NCBI GenBank assembly: GCA_039028935.1 | Contig: JBCCHD010000012.1 | Span: forward strand, 1 to 64,000 | DNA length: 64,000 nt | Source of the DNA: Pseudomonadota bacterium | GTDB lineage: Bacteria; Pseudomonadota; Gammaproteobacteria; Steroidobacterales; SZUA-146 | Reading direction: 5' to 3' | In this document: positions 47,701 through 54,878 of the stretch, one piece after another | How the letters are laid out: every line of letters begins with the position of its first letter | How positions within the stretch are numbered: position 1 is the first letter of the stretch | Notes under the pieces: model-generated | What the model saw: the letters and a program-made list of their open reading frames with translations, nothing else | Databases searched by the model: none | What the model was told of the DNA's origin: nothing | Program-made: the position numbers and the translations under genes

Positions 47701-49897
47701 GCGACGCTTCGGTAGTGTCGCGAATACCGTCAGCGTCGCTGTCCAGATCTTGTGCATCGATCGCCGCATCGCCATCGATGTTACTGGGCACACTGATACC
47801 ACCTGCATAGGCGGTATCGACACCGAAGCCATCAAACGTGTTGTCCGGCGCGAGATAGCCGGTGCTGGTCTGCGCCTCTATATTGTCCGGAATACCGTCA
47901 TTGTCTGAGTCAAGATCGAGATGGTTGGGCACGCCGTCGCCGTCGACATCAAACGGCGACTCCACGGCCCCATCGTCATTGCCGATCCCGCTGTCACCAT
48001 CGTCGTCATCAATGTAGACCTCATAGCCATCAGCATCCGCATCGGCAAACGGTGCAGAAGGCAGCTCGGCGGTATCGAGCATACCGTCGTTGTCGTCATC
48101 CAGATCCGCATCATCATGCACACCATCACCATCGGTATCTGGATTGATCGGCACAAATGCAACGGCGGGTGAACTGGTTGTTGACTGTCCGTCGTCGGTG
48201 ACAGTGATTTCGATTAAACGGGTTTCGCCGTAAAGGTGAGCTGACGTGTTGCGAAACGACACGGACTGAATGAGCTGCTGATATTCCACCAGGGTGCCGT
48301 CGCCAGTAAAGGCAACAACCCAATGACTGTCGACCAGACCGCTCGTGTAGGCAAACACCGTTCCACCGATGTTCACGGTGCCCGAGGCTGCCGCTGAGCC
48401 TTCGACCAGCAGTTCATCGCCTGGAAACTGATTGCTGATTTCGAGTCGCGCTGAATTCAGCGGCGCGGCCACCGGTGCCGCCAGTGTAATCAGCGGATCA
48501 ATGTCCACCACATCCACGTCGCCACCCCCCTCGTCGTAGGTCGCGGCAATAAAGTGCTGACCGGCGATTGTGCTGTTATTGCTGTCCAGATCAAGCGACA
48601 AGAACGCACTGGTGCTGGCGCTGTTGAACGCCAAATCGCCATCTCCATCGTGATAAAAATAACGAACGCCCGTGGCGCTCGCGGCTTGGTATTCCACTGT
48701 CCACGCAGAAACATTGTTCCAATCAAAGCGCACCAAGGAGGTCTGACCACCCGACTCATTCTGCGTGCCCCGCACCACCAGACTCGCGCCAACCACACCC
48801 GATTCCAAGTTGGTGGGTGTATCAAATGTATAGGACGTTAGCGATTGCAGAGCCGGTATTACGGCTTCGATTTGCAACGCCGGAAACGCACTCGCCGACC
48901 CATCGCCATCGATATCAGAGATAGTGAACTGTGGATTCCCGGTCGCCACCACCGCTTGACCTGTCCCGCTTTGGAAAATCTCCCAGCGGATGACCGCCTC
49001 ACCACTGTTTACCTGCACCCAAAGGTCGTCTTCACTGGTACTGAACGACACGGCACCGGCACCGACTCCGCTCGTGTCATTGAACGACACGATCGTTGCC
49101 CGAACGTCGATCGACTCACCGCCGATCGTGCCCGCATTACTCCACAGCGCTGAGTCTCCGGCGGCAAACGGTAAGCTCAGCCCGCTCACATCGGGCTCGC
49201 CGCTTTGCATGCCATCCGATTCGCGGATCGGGTAGTCAATTGGGCTGATGACAAGCGGGGCGAGCACACCCTTCCAAGCGGGGGCCGTCAGCGCCTCGGT
49301 CTGCACAGTCCCGATTCGCGTTTCAAGCACCCAATCTCCACCGAGCTGCGCGGCGCCGGTCAGTGTCGTCGAGGCCGCCACATCCGCGTGGGTGAGCGTT
49401 GCCAGTTTCGATACCAGCGCCTGACCCGACGCGGACGCCGTGAGTTGACAGCCGTAGAGCAGAATATCGGCGTCCTCTGTTAGTGAGTACTGCCATTGAC
49501 TGAGCGATGCGCCATACCCATCGAGCTGCTCGTACGAGAGTCGTGAGTTACCGATCAACAGTGCGCTCTCTACGGCGTGCGACACGATGTGCACGGCGCC
49601 ATAACGCTGTTCGGTACGTGCCAAATAGTCGGTGATCTGGACCAGGCCGGGCCGTTGGTCATCGAGCCATAACACGTCCGTTTGTGGCATCCGCCGCCAA
49701 TCCTCAAGCAGTGCATGCCGATCATTCACCTGCTTATCGATCACGATCAGCACCGGCGCAGCGAGTGGATGCCCACGATCGTGCACGGCATTAGGTGTCA
49801 TCGCTAACGCCACGGTCGACGATACGAAAAATAAGCTCAGGAAGAAAAAGAGACTGGCTCGAATAAGCGTCCCTGGCAGTAAGTGAGTGCGTGTCAT
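41741..49897 (-). CDS. Giant surface protein: DUF4347, calcium repeats, C-terminal sorting tail
   Basis: A protein of 2718 residues. A signal peptide (FFFLSLFFVSSTVALA) leads into a DUF4347 domain at about 47-215 (VHIVSHAVESALLIGNSRLS, LLYGCQLTASASGQ). Beta-rich domains follow to about 580. Then come two long blocks of thrombospondin-type-3-like repeats (DTDGDGVxD, DxDNDGIPD) at about 583-1333 and 1709-2650, each Asp-rich and calcium-binding in known proteins. They are separated by Ig-like domains at about 1425-1690. The C-terminus is a short Ser/Gly stretch, a hydrophobic helix (SVGALALALLMVTAVA) and a RRRRR cluster, like GlyGly-CTERM sorting signals processed by rhombosortase. It is probably an adhesin or biofilm matrix protein at the outer surface. 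A riboswitch and a CRP-type site lie upstream. Confidence 0.88.
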   Translation of the reverse strand: MTRTHLLPGTLIRASLFFFLSLFFVSSTVALAMTPNAVHDRGHPLAAPVLIVIDKQVNDRHALLEDWRRMPQTDVLWLDDQRPGLVQITDYLARTEQRYGAVHIVSHAVESALLIGNSRLSYEQLDGYGASLSQWQYSLTEDADILLYGCQLTASASGQALVSKLATLTHADVAASTTLTGAAQLGGDWVLETRIGTVQTEALTAPAWKGVLAPLVISPIDYPIRESDGMQSGEPDVSGLSLPFAAGDSALWSNAGTIGGESIDVRATIVSFNDTSGVGAGAVSFSTSEDDLWVQVNSGEAVIRWEIFQSGTGQAVVATGNPQFTISDIDGDGSASAFPALQIEAVIPALQSLTSYTFDTPTNLESGVVGASLVVRGTQNESGGQTSLVRFDWNNVSAWTVEYQAASATGVRYFYHDGDGDLAFNSASTSAFLSLDLDSNNSTIAGQHFIAATYDEGGGDVDVVDIDPLITLAAPVAAPLNSARLEISNQFPGDELLVEGSAAASGTVNIGGTVFAYTSGLVDSHWVVAFTGDGTLVEYQQLIQSVSFRNTSAHLYGETRLIEITVTDDGQSTTSSPAVAFVPINPDTDGDGVHDDADLDDDNDGMLDTAELPSAPFADADADGYEVYIDDDDGDSGIGNDDGAVESPFDVDGDGVPNHLDLDSDNDGIPDNIEAQTSTGYLAPDNTFDGFGVDTAYAGGISVPSNIDGDAAIDAQDLDSDADGIRDTTEASLVLGALVPGLNGLDDTMETSDDYMDVNGIYSATPIASFPDSDNVGGEPDWRDPQDLDNDSVAGVDDLDDDNDGLLDTRETAIVDTTAFDDGDLMFSSVWRDPSFFSSGTLGVNATEGDDYLFASNSDVGLGDTFGEATGVLDTTNWVAGMFDFTLDVSFPSLGLTQLADFSITLMAGTTPLGELTGSAPTLGNTSVYTLQAHVSDADIAAGITLTIHVPLTGDDALVVFDHFDAVGNVDFDGDGVADSDDLDSDNDGIPDNVEAQLSATYIAPALDDTDGDGLDNNYEFAGDEGLTPVNSDTVGEPDYRDTDSDDDTISDTFEAGVFLGVLDVGRNGWDDDAEIADDYGDVNGHINVPTADLPDADNDAAIGGDLDYRETDADNDRIGDSNEDMSLALPAATGDANGNDIDDAIDAVITGGTDQNANGIDDAFEPTDTDADGVPNYIDLDSDNDGIADSTEGDVQSDSDGIADFLDLDSDNDGLPDNIEAQTTAGYVAPFFDEGNFSGYDVAANGINVAYGAGLTPVNTDGADVPDYADTDADNDGELDTLEAMITLNTLDVGINGLDDDIELTDTYFDVNGRFFSNAAGPDTLPNSDGAGDVDFRALQTPVVFAQTAASDMPVIMGTHDSDTVLSVALDGAVYTEGDGSLVDNGDGTWVLSVPLALTDGVYDVMAMVVLGPLSATDSTVDELRINTTLPSITAQDVALTNNAQPLLQGTTSVAAGETVTVTNAGGDTICEATIAVGSPNTWACNPEGALAEGTNTYSATVTDTDLDTAVATFTVSIDTQAPAVTGNNVGPTHDRRPLLTGITDADAGAAVTVLSGATTVCTAVVIADPEANGWSCLPDQDLAIGTTTLQVRIADSAGNQGTDTFDVTITEAVPSLSIEPIAVDDVIDGIEDERDVDVSGTSVDAFNEEVAVTVADETYLTTTNALSGAWRVTIPAARVQQFALTEVVNARFTGAIGDGMEGEARIVRRDGDADDDGIPDHIEAGADRLMPIDSDGDLIADYLDTDSDNDGLPDALENGVSLGSDQDNDGIDDAYDVNMTDGSDSDGDGIDDAIRPVDTDGDGVADVVDVDSDNDGITDTVESGSRPQSRDTDADGILDQRDRDADGDGIADVIEGDFDTDQDGLPDYLDVDADGDGVLDTIESGLVVEAIGIDTDSDGLDDAFDADAGGTDVNNNGIRDEAEVRDTDLDGYPDFLDIDADGDGIVDLIEVQSSEGYAAPSGTDVDADGLDDAFDDDLSAGIASSVGILPVDSNNDGIPDYLSLDADGDGVDDTTEAFGVDASPTVDSDGDGLDDAFDQFDRTTSVNPSLNATNNNQADDGFLDGQSANSQSGGEADWRDGGAAQFDTTDSDGDGIPDVSDTDDDNDGILDSAEPSGDVDGDGLPNRLDLDSDNDGILDALESGGNGLFPVDSDGDGTPDFLDDDADNDGLPDILEFTTLTVLQGADGDGDGIDDGVDVDETGGVDVNSNSIDDAFEPIDTDGDGLADYVDPDSDNDGIPDTIEAGAMPSLTGQDSDGDGIDDAFDVDQTGGVDANADGVDDLTQPADTNRDGLPDHLVTDSDSDGITDRVEADSTGTDSDGDGIDDRFDVSVTGGPDLNGDGVDDSVVPTDTDGDGRPDYLDLDSDNDGISDVVEAGMPDSNGDGRVDAGNETLAPNNTDGADQPDFRDLDSDNDGQFDLLTVGLLAFDADGDGAIDDASDLDGDGVPDVVDGQPGVFSIGTDFDGDGVNDRLDLDADNDGIPNAIETMGGAFELDTDGDGIPNYLDLDSDNDGVSDLIEGGHGGLDTDANGQIDMMIDANGDGLMDSIDPTVSPDDVDNDGMPDFVDTDSDNDSVSDLEEAGAPIELDSNNDGMIDTVALGDSDFDGLLDVVDPTVSGGLSGTPVMPVDTDGDGEPDYKDTDSDGDSVADQDETGDANGDGIADRLQAAPQPAPVSEPVSSTPSSGSGSVGALALALLMVTAVATRSRRRRRLR
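41900..48150 (-). repeat. Degenerate Asp-rich repeat coding DNA
   Basis: Two blocks (about 41.9-44.8 kb and 45.9-48.2 kb) encode tens of short calcium-type repeats of about 13 to 40 residues. At DNA level they show recurring words such as CCATCGCCATCG and GTCGTTGTC. The copies have diverged. Long antisense open frames through this region are a by-product of the repeat composition. Confidence 0.7.
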
Positions 49898-49959
49898 GTA
49901 TCGATCCCCGATCGCTTACCGATCCAGGGTCGGATTGGACGACGGAGGCACGTACTGCC

Positions 49960-50067
49960 TGAGCGAATCGTTTCTCGCAATCCCGCGGTCTTAGGCCGAA
50001 ACCCTTAGATCGGTAATTTTGCGCCACCACCTTTCGATGGCTTTGCCCAATAAACTGTATTCACTCA
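49960..50067 (-). promoter_or_regulatory. c-di-GMP-I (GEMM) type riboswitch
   Basis: The minus strand shows the ordered signature of this riboswitch class. GGGCAAAG (50048-50041) is followed by a hairpin CCATC-GAAA-GGTGG with the GNRA tetraloop, then GCGCAAA. A second arm contains the tetraloop-receptor-like CTAAGG and CCTAAG segments and GCGGGATTGCG. The aptamer is closed by a 9-pair helix, TGAGTGAAT (50067-50059) with ATTCGCTCA (49968-49960), plus GTTT/AAAC inside it. The base that is A in the usual GACGCAAAG is G here. It lies about 60 bases before the ATG of the giant surface protein; a hairpin AGGCA-GTACG-TGCCT shares its first base with the closing helix. Confidence 0.78.
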
Positions 50068-50079
50068 CTTACGACGGGG

Positions 50080-50087
50080 GTTGTAAC
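50080..50087 (-). promoter_or_regulatory. Possible extended -10 of the surface-protein promoter
   Basis: The minus strand reads TGTTACAAC, a TGN extension plus TACAAC at 50085-50080. It would start transcription near 50073, just ahead of the riboswitch closing helix. No good -35 element is seen, as expected for a promoter that depends on an activator bound at about -42. Confidence 0.4.
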
Positions 50088-50107
50088 AAAGGTCGGGCAA
50101 TGGAGTA

Positions 50108-50123
50108 TGTGAAATTGTTCACA
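50108..50123 (-). promoter_or_regulatory. CRP/Vfr-type binding site
   Basis: TGTGAAATTGTTCACA is a perfect TGTGA-N6-TCACA palindrome, the core consensus of the cAMP receptor protein. Its centre (50115.5) is about 42 bases from the inferred transcription start near 50073, the position of a class II CRP activator site. Confidence 0.7.
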
Positions 50124-50472
50124 GACGTTCGTCGACAGCGAGAATATCGGTAGATACCCTTAAAAACGACGGGCAGTGGTTTAACTAAATACCGCTTTGC
50201 TGATCGATTGCATTCTCATTGAGCACACCCGCCTCATGGTCTTTGCGCCGAACGCGCACGATAGCTCGCATTAATCGACGCTTGCTCAGGCAGTCCGGTC
50301 GATGAACACACCGACGTTTGGCGCGCCGCTGGGCGATTGCGACCGCGGCTGTTGAGGCAGTGCAAACGACACCCATCTGATCGACGCGGGTTGCGACGCC
50401 TTGGGGGGGCGCGCATAATGGCGCGTTGTCGTTGCGTAGGCACGAAACCAACTTAATTTCTAATTTAGAATA
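50124..50472. other. Intergenic stretch between divergent genes
   Basis: About 350 bases lie upstream of both the surface-protein promoter and the 175-residue hypothetical gene. A minus-strand open frame (50185-50451) has no ribosome site or family resemblance. TAGAAT just before the ATG at 50473 could be a -10 element. Nothing else stands out. Confidence 0.4.
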
Positions 50473-51000
50473 ATGTCAAAAAGCGTTGAAAATAAAGCGA
50501 TTTATGCGGCAGCTTGTCCAGGTATTGAGCACGCACTGGTTGGCGACAGGCGCAGTGTTGATGTCACGGCTTTTCCTTCCGCTGCAGGGAAAGGTGGGTG
50601 GCTGGCGGCCGAAGCGTTGATCCGCAATTTAGCGTGCGATGCCCAGGCGAATGCGGTTACCACGAGTTCAGTCGGCGGAGGGCCTTTGATGGCACGCAAC
50701 GATGAGGGACCGACCCTGAACAGGGGCATCGCCACCCCGGTCGGCCGCCCGGAAACGCAGCAGGCGCCACTGAACCGTGAACCATCGCTCGAGGCGGGTT
50801 TAACGACCTCTACGCTGAACGTCGCCGAGCTGTCGAGACTGCCGCACAAAGATTGGACAGCGGTCGATACCGATGCCGACCGATCGACGTTCGCTATAAC
50901 CCACTACACTGCACAGCTCACTCGCGTCATGATTAATGGCGTCTGGCACCGCGACGAACACGAGCGGGTCATCCACGGGCGAGCTGAACGCCAACACTGA
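50473..51000 (+). CDS. Hypothetical protein, 175 residues
   Basis: I do not recognise this protein. It is soluble, begins MSKSVENKAIYAAACPG, and has a middle segment rich in Thr, Ser, Gly and Pro. The C-terminal part looks more structured (TFAITHYTAQLTRVMINGVW). No good ribosome site precedes the ATG, and an antisense frame also exists, so translation is not certain. It sits 55 bases upstream of cphB on the same strand and could share its transcript. A link to cyanophycin is only positional. Confidence 0.4.
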   Translation: MSKSVENKAIYAAACPGIEHALVGDRRSVDVTAFPSAAGKGGWLAAEALIRNLACDAQANAVTTSSVGGGPLMARNDEGPTLNRGIATPVGRPETQQAPLNREPSLEAGLTTSTLNVAELSRLPHKDWTAVDTDADRSTFAITHYTAQLTRVMINGVWHRDEHERVIHGRAERQH

Positions 51001-51055
51001 ATTTTAGACTACTCCGCCGACGCACAACGCCCTCGGCGCGAAGGACAAAGCGACC

Positions 51056-51877
51056 ATGCCTCCCTCACCTGATCATCCCAAAAGCGATCGCGGCTACATC
51101 ATCCCGATCGGCGGTGCCGAAGAAAAACTCCAAAATCCCGAGATCCTCGATCGTTTTGTTGATCTGTGCGGGGGACCAAGGGGCCGTATCGCCATTATCC
51201 CAACGGCCTCGCAGTTGGAAGACACCGGTAGCAACTATGAAAAGCTGTTTCATCGCCTTGGCATGCGGCACACCATGGTGCTGCCGCTGTTCGAGCGTGC
51301 TGATTGCCAAGACGAACGGTATCTTGAGTACATCAATCGTGCGGATGGCGTGTTCATGACCGGTGGCAATCAATTGCGTTTGTCCACCACGCTTGGCGGC
51401 ACGCCGGTGGCGCAGGCAATTCGTCGACGCAACGCCGCTGGCATGCACGTTGCGGGCACCTCGGCAGGCGCTGCGTTTATGCCCGAGCATATGATCGCCG
51501 GCGGCAAAGAAGGCGCAACGCCCAGTCCAAATAAAGTAACCCTCGCGCCGGGTCTGGGCCTGACCAACAACTTCATCATCGACCAACACTTTCGGCAACG
51601 TGATCGCATCGGCCGACTGCTGACCGCGCTGGCCTACAATCCCTTTGCAATGGGCATCGGACTGGATGAAGACACCGCCGCTTTCATTCGACCCGGCGAC
51701 GATCTGGAGGTCGTCGGATCCGGTGGCATTACGATTATTGATCCGACCAACCTCAGCCATTCGTCGATGGATCAGGCACGTGAAGATGACCCGGTTAGCC
51801 TCATCGACATAAAATTGCATATACTGGTGTCTGGCGGCCGCTTCGAAATCGACACACGCACAGCGCTCGCCGAATAA
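51056..51877 (+). CDS. cphB: Cyanophycinase
   Basis: A serine exopeptidase of family S51, 273 residues, that cuts cyanophycin into beta-Asp-Arg dipeptides in the cytoplasm. Conserved segments are YIIPIGGAEEKLQNPEILDR at the start, RIAIIPTASQ, GVFMTGGNQLRL, and the nucleophile elbow HVAGTSAGAAFMPEHMI with the catalytic Ser near 135. GLGLTNNFIIDQHFRQRDRI and GIGLDEDTAAFI follow. It is directly upstream of cphA on the same strand, so breakdown and synthesis enzymes form one locus. AAGGA lies about 10 bases before the ATG. Confidence 0.95.
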   Translation: MPPSPDHPKSDRGYIIPIGGAEEKLQNPEILDRFVDLCGGPRGRIAIIPTASQLEDTGSNYEKLFHRLGMRHTMVLPLFERADCQDERYLEYINRADGVFMTGGNQLRLSTTLGGTPVAQAIRRRNAAGMHVAGTSAGAAFMPEHMIAGGKEGATPSPNKVTLAPGLGLTNNFIIDQHFRQRDRIGRLLTALAYNPFAMGIGLDEDTAAFIRPGDDLEVVGSGGITIIDPTNLSHSSMDQAREDDPVSLIDIKLHILVSGGRFEIDTRTALAE

Positions 51878-52007
51878 GAATTCGCTGCTCCCTGGGGTGA
51901 GCAAGGCTCCCTCTCGCGTTTTGCCGGCTGGTTTCAGGACGAATCTCAGTCGGTCTCGCCAACACGGCCGGCAGCGTTCGCCGCCAAGTGTCGCCAGGGG
52001 GACAAGA

Positions 52008-54797
52008 ATGCGCATTGTTTCAACCAACGTTTATGTGGGTCCGAACACCTACGCCCATTTTCCGGTTATTCGCCACGTTTTGGATCTTGGCGAACTCGAA
52101 GAATGGCCCACCGGCCGGCTCGGCCCGGCCTTTGTCGAGCCGCTGCTCGAGGCCCTTCCCGGACTGCATGAACATGGCTGTTCGTATCGCGAACCCGGGG
52201 GCTTTGTTAGACGCTTGACCGAAGACGAAGGCACATGGCTCGGCCACGTCATGGAACACGTGGCGATTGAAATGCAAAACGTGGCAGGCATTGAAGTCAC
52301 ATTCGGCCGCACGCGTTCAATAGACGACGCACCGGGTCACTACAACATGGTGTTCGAATACACCGACGACCGGGTTGGCCGCGAAGCCAGCCGCCTCTCT
52401 CTCAATCTGCTTCATCATCTGCTGCCCGATAATCTCCGACCCGCTGACGCACCCGATCGCGATTGGGACTTTGCCAGTGAACGAGACAACTTCATTCGAT
52501 ATGCACAGCGGCGCGCCCTGGGCCCGAGTACCGCCTCGTTGGTCGCGGCGGCCGAGGCGCGCGGCATTCCCTGGCTGCGTCTCAACGATTACAGCCTCAT
52601 ACAATTTGGTCACGGCCGCTACCAAAAACGCATTCAGGCCACCTGCACCGGCAACACCAGCAACATTGCTGTCGAACTCGCCTCCGACAAGGAGGAAACC
52701 AACGTGATCTTGCGTGACCTTGGCCTGCCAGTGCCTCAGCAATATCTTGTTCGTACCGAAAGTCGCGCGCGACGGGCCGCGGAACGCATCGGCTATCCAG
52801 TGGTGGTCAAACCACTTAACGCCAATCATGGGCGCGGTGTGTCGATCAATCTCAGTACCGCTGACGAAGTCGGCGTGGCCTTCGCGAAGGCGCAGGAGCA
52901 CAGCCGCTCGGTGCTCGTCGAGAGTTTTATTCAGGGACTGGATCATCGGTTGCTGGTGGTCAACGACGAACTCGTCGCGGCGGCCAAACGCATGCCCGGA
53001 CATGTTCGGGGGGATGGCAAACACAGCATCGAACAACTGGTTGACATAGTTAACCAAGATCCCCGGCGCGGTGTCGGTCACGAAAAAGTGCTGACGCGAC
53101 TAGAGTTTGATCATCAAGCCGAGCGCTTATTGGCCCAAGTTGGCTACACGCGTGACACCGTCCCCGCTGACGACGAAGTGGTGTTCCTACGATCAACCGC
53201 CAATCTATCAACAGGTGGAACGGCCATTGATGTAACCGATTCGGTCCATCCGGACATTCGCGAGATGGCTATACGCACCATCCGCGCCATCGGTCTTGAT
53301 GTCGGTGGCGTCGACTTCCTTACGGACGACATTACCAAGTCGTACCGCGAAACCGGTGGCGCCATTTGCGAAGTCAACGCTGGACCTGGTTTTCGTATGC
53401 ACGTCGCACCCAGCGAGGGCACTCCGCGCGACGTGGCGGGCCCGGTAATCGAAGGACTGTTTCCAAGCGGCTCACCCAGTCGCATTCCCATCGCGGCCGT
53501 CACAGGTACGAACGGCAAAACCACAACGTCTCGCATGCTGGCCCACATTCTCAAGCTGAGCGGCATGACTGTTGGTCTGACTTCCACTGATGGTGTGTAT
53601 ATCGACGGAAAACTCTCGGTACCGGGTGACATGACCGGTCCTATTTCTTCGCGCATGGTACTACGCGACCCCGCCGTCGACGCGGCGGTGCTCGAATGCG
53701 CACGCGGCGGCATGCTGCGAGGCGGCCTGGGTTTCTCAGAATGCAATGTGGCCACGTGCCTGAATGTCGCCGCCGACCATCTCGGCCTCCGCGGCATCAA
53801 TACGCTCGAGCAACTGGCTGAAATTAAACGCGTACCGGTGGAAATTGCTAAAGACGCCGTTGTTCTTAATGCGGATGATCCACATTGCCTCAAGATGGCC
53901 GACTACACCGACGCGAAAAAAGTATGCTACGTCACGATGAATGCATCGCATCCTCTGGTGAAACAACACATCCAGGCTGGCGGTCAAGCGTTTGTGCTGG
54001 AACAGGCAATGCAGGGACATATGATCACCATTTACGATGGTGACACGCACATCCCGTTGCTGTGGACGCACCTGATCCCGGCCACCGTCGAAGGAAAAGC
54101 CATGCACAATGTGCAAAACGCCATGGTCGCTGCGGCGCTCGCTTACAATATGGACATCAATCTGACCAATATTCAGCAGGGTCTTCGCACCTTTGACACC
54201 TCTTTCTTCCAGGCCCCAGGCCGCATGAACATTTACGATGAACATGCGTTCAAGGTAATTCTGGATTACGCGCACAACCCAGCCGCCGTCAACGCCATCT
54301 GCGACTTGGTGTCTCGCTTTGAGATCAAGGGCATCAAACGCGTTGTGCTGGCCGCACCCGGGGATCGTCGCGACCAGGATATCGAAGAAATCGCGCGTCT
54401 AGCGGCGCCGCACTTCGACCAATTTATCTGTCGACGCGATGACAATCTACGCGGTCGTGATCGCGACGCGGTACCGTTGATGCTCAAGCGCACCTTACTC
54501 GACTGCGGCGTAGACGAGGATCGCATTCAGATGGTGCCTGATGAAGTCGAAGCCACCCAAGCCGGACTGGAATCCTGCCAGCCCAATGATCTGCTTTTGA
54601 TATTGGGCGACAATATTCAGCGCACGTGGAAGCAGATTATTTATTTTGACAGTGATCACGACACCGGCACGCGCGACGCCAGCGCGCCGATCACCGTCGC
54701 GGCGCTGCCCAATGACTTGGGATTCGACCTCAACACGGAGGTGGAGGTCATTCAAGACGAGCGTGGTGTGCGACTTGCGCGCGAAGCCGGTGACTAA
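52008..54797 (+). CDS. cphA: Cyanophycin synthetase
   Basis: A protein of about 929 residues that builds multi-L-arginyl-poly-L-aspartate, a nitrogen store, from Asp, Arg and ATP. Three parts are visible. The N-terminal domain (about 1-160) contains WLGHVMEHVAIEMQ. The ATP-grasp domain contains DLGLPVPQQYLV and GYPVVVKPLNANHGRGVSI (about 225-480) and adds Asp. The Mur-ligase-type domain carries VTGTNGKTTTSRMLAHIL near 497 and ILDYAHNPAAV near 750 and adds Arg. The ATG at 52008 has AGGGGGA upstream and gives the normal N-terminus MRIVSTNVYVGPN; 37 extra codons upstream look untranslated. It follows cphB by 130 bases. Confidence 0.95.
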   Translation: MRIVSTNVYVGPNTYAHFPVIRHVLDLGELEEWPTGRLGPAFVEPLLEALPGLHEHGCSYREPGGFVRRLTEDEGTWLGHVMEHVAIEMQNVAGIEVTFGRTRSIDDAPGHYNMVFEYTDDRVGREASRLSLNLLHHLLPDNLRPADAPDRDWDFASERDNFIRYAQRRALGPSTASLVAAAEARGIPWLRLNDYSLIQFGHGRYQKRIQATCTGNTSNIAVELASDKEETNVILRDLGLPVPQQYLVRTESRARRAAERIGYPVVVKPLNANHGRGVSINLSTADEVGVAFAKAQEHSRSVLVESFIQGLDHRLLVVNDELVAAAKRMPGHVRGDGKHSIEQLVDIVNQDPRRGVGHEKVLTRLEFDHQAERLLAQVGYTRDTVPADDEVVFLRSTANLSTGGTAIDVTDSVHPDIREMAIRTIRAIGLDVGGVDFLTDDITKSYRETGGAICEVNAGPGFRMHVAPSEGTPRDVAGPVIEGLFPSGSPSRIPIAAVTGTNGKTTTSRMLAHILKLSGMTVGLTSTDGVYIDGKLSVPGDMTGPISSRMVLRDPAVDAAVLECARGGMLRGGLGFSECNVATCLNVAADHLGLRGINTLEQLAEIKRVPVEIAKDAVVLNADDPHCLKMADYTDAKKVCYVTMNASHPLVKQHIQAGGQAFVLEQAMQGHMITIYDGDTHIPLLWTHLIPATVEGKAMHNVQNAMVAAALAYNMDINLTNIQQGLRTFDTSFFQAPGRMNIYDEHAFKVILDYAHNPAAVNAICDLVSRFEIKGIKRVVLAAPGDRRDQDIEEIARLAAPHFDQFICRRDDNLRGRDRDAVPLMLKRTLLDCGVDEDRIQMVPDEVEATQAGLESCQPNDLLLILGDNIQRTWKQIIYFDSDHDTGTRDASAPITVAALPNDLGFDLNTEVEVIQDERGVRLAREAGD

Positions 54798-54878
54798 CCG
54801 GTGCCGCACACGGCCATCGTTGTGCGAATGCATTGACGCGTTCGGCACACTAGCGACCCTTACGTCACAAGGCATTTC

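Noticed and set aside
50185-50451. 88-residue open frame on the minus strand
   Set aside because: There is no ribosome site or family resemblance, and its composition resembles random G/C-rich DNA.
51065-52027. 320-residue open frame on the minus strand
   Set aside because: It is antisense to cphB, whose family motifs and active site are clear.
52317-53081. 254-residue open frame on the minus strand
   Set aside because: It is antisense to the cphA N-terminal and ATP-grasp region.
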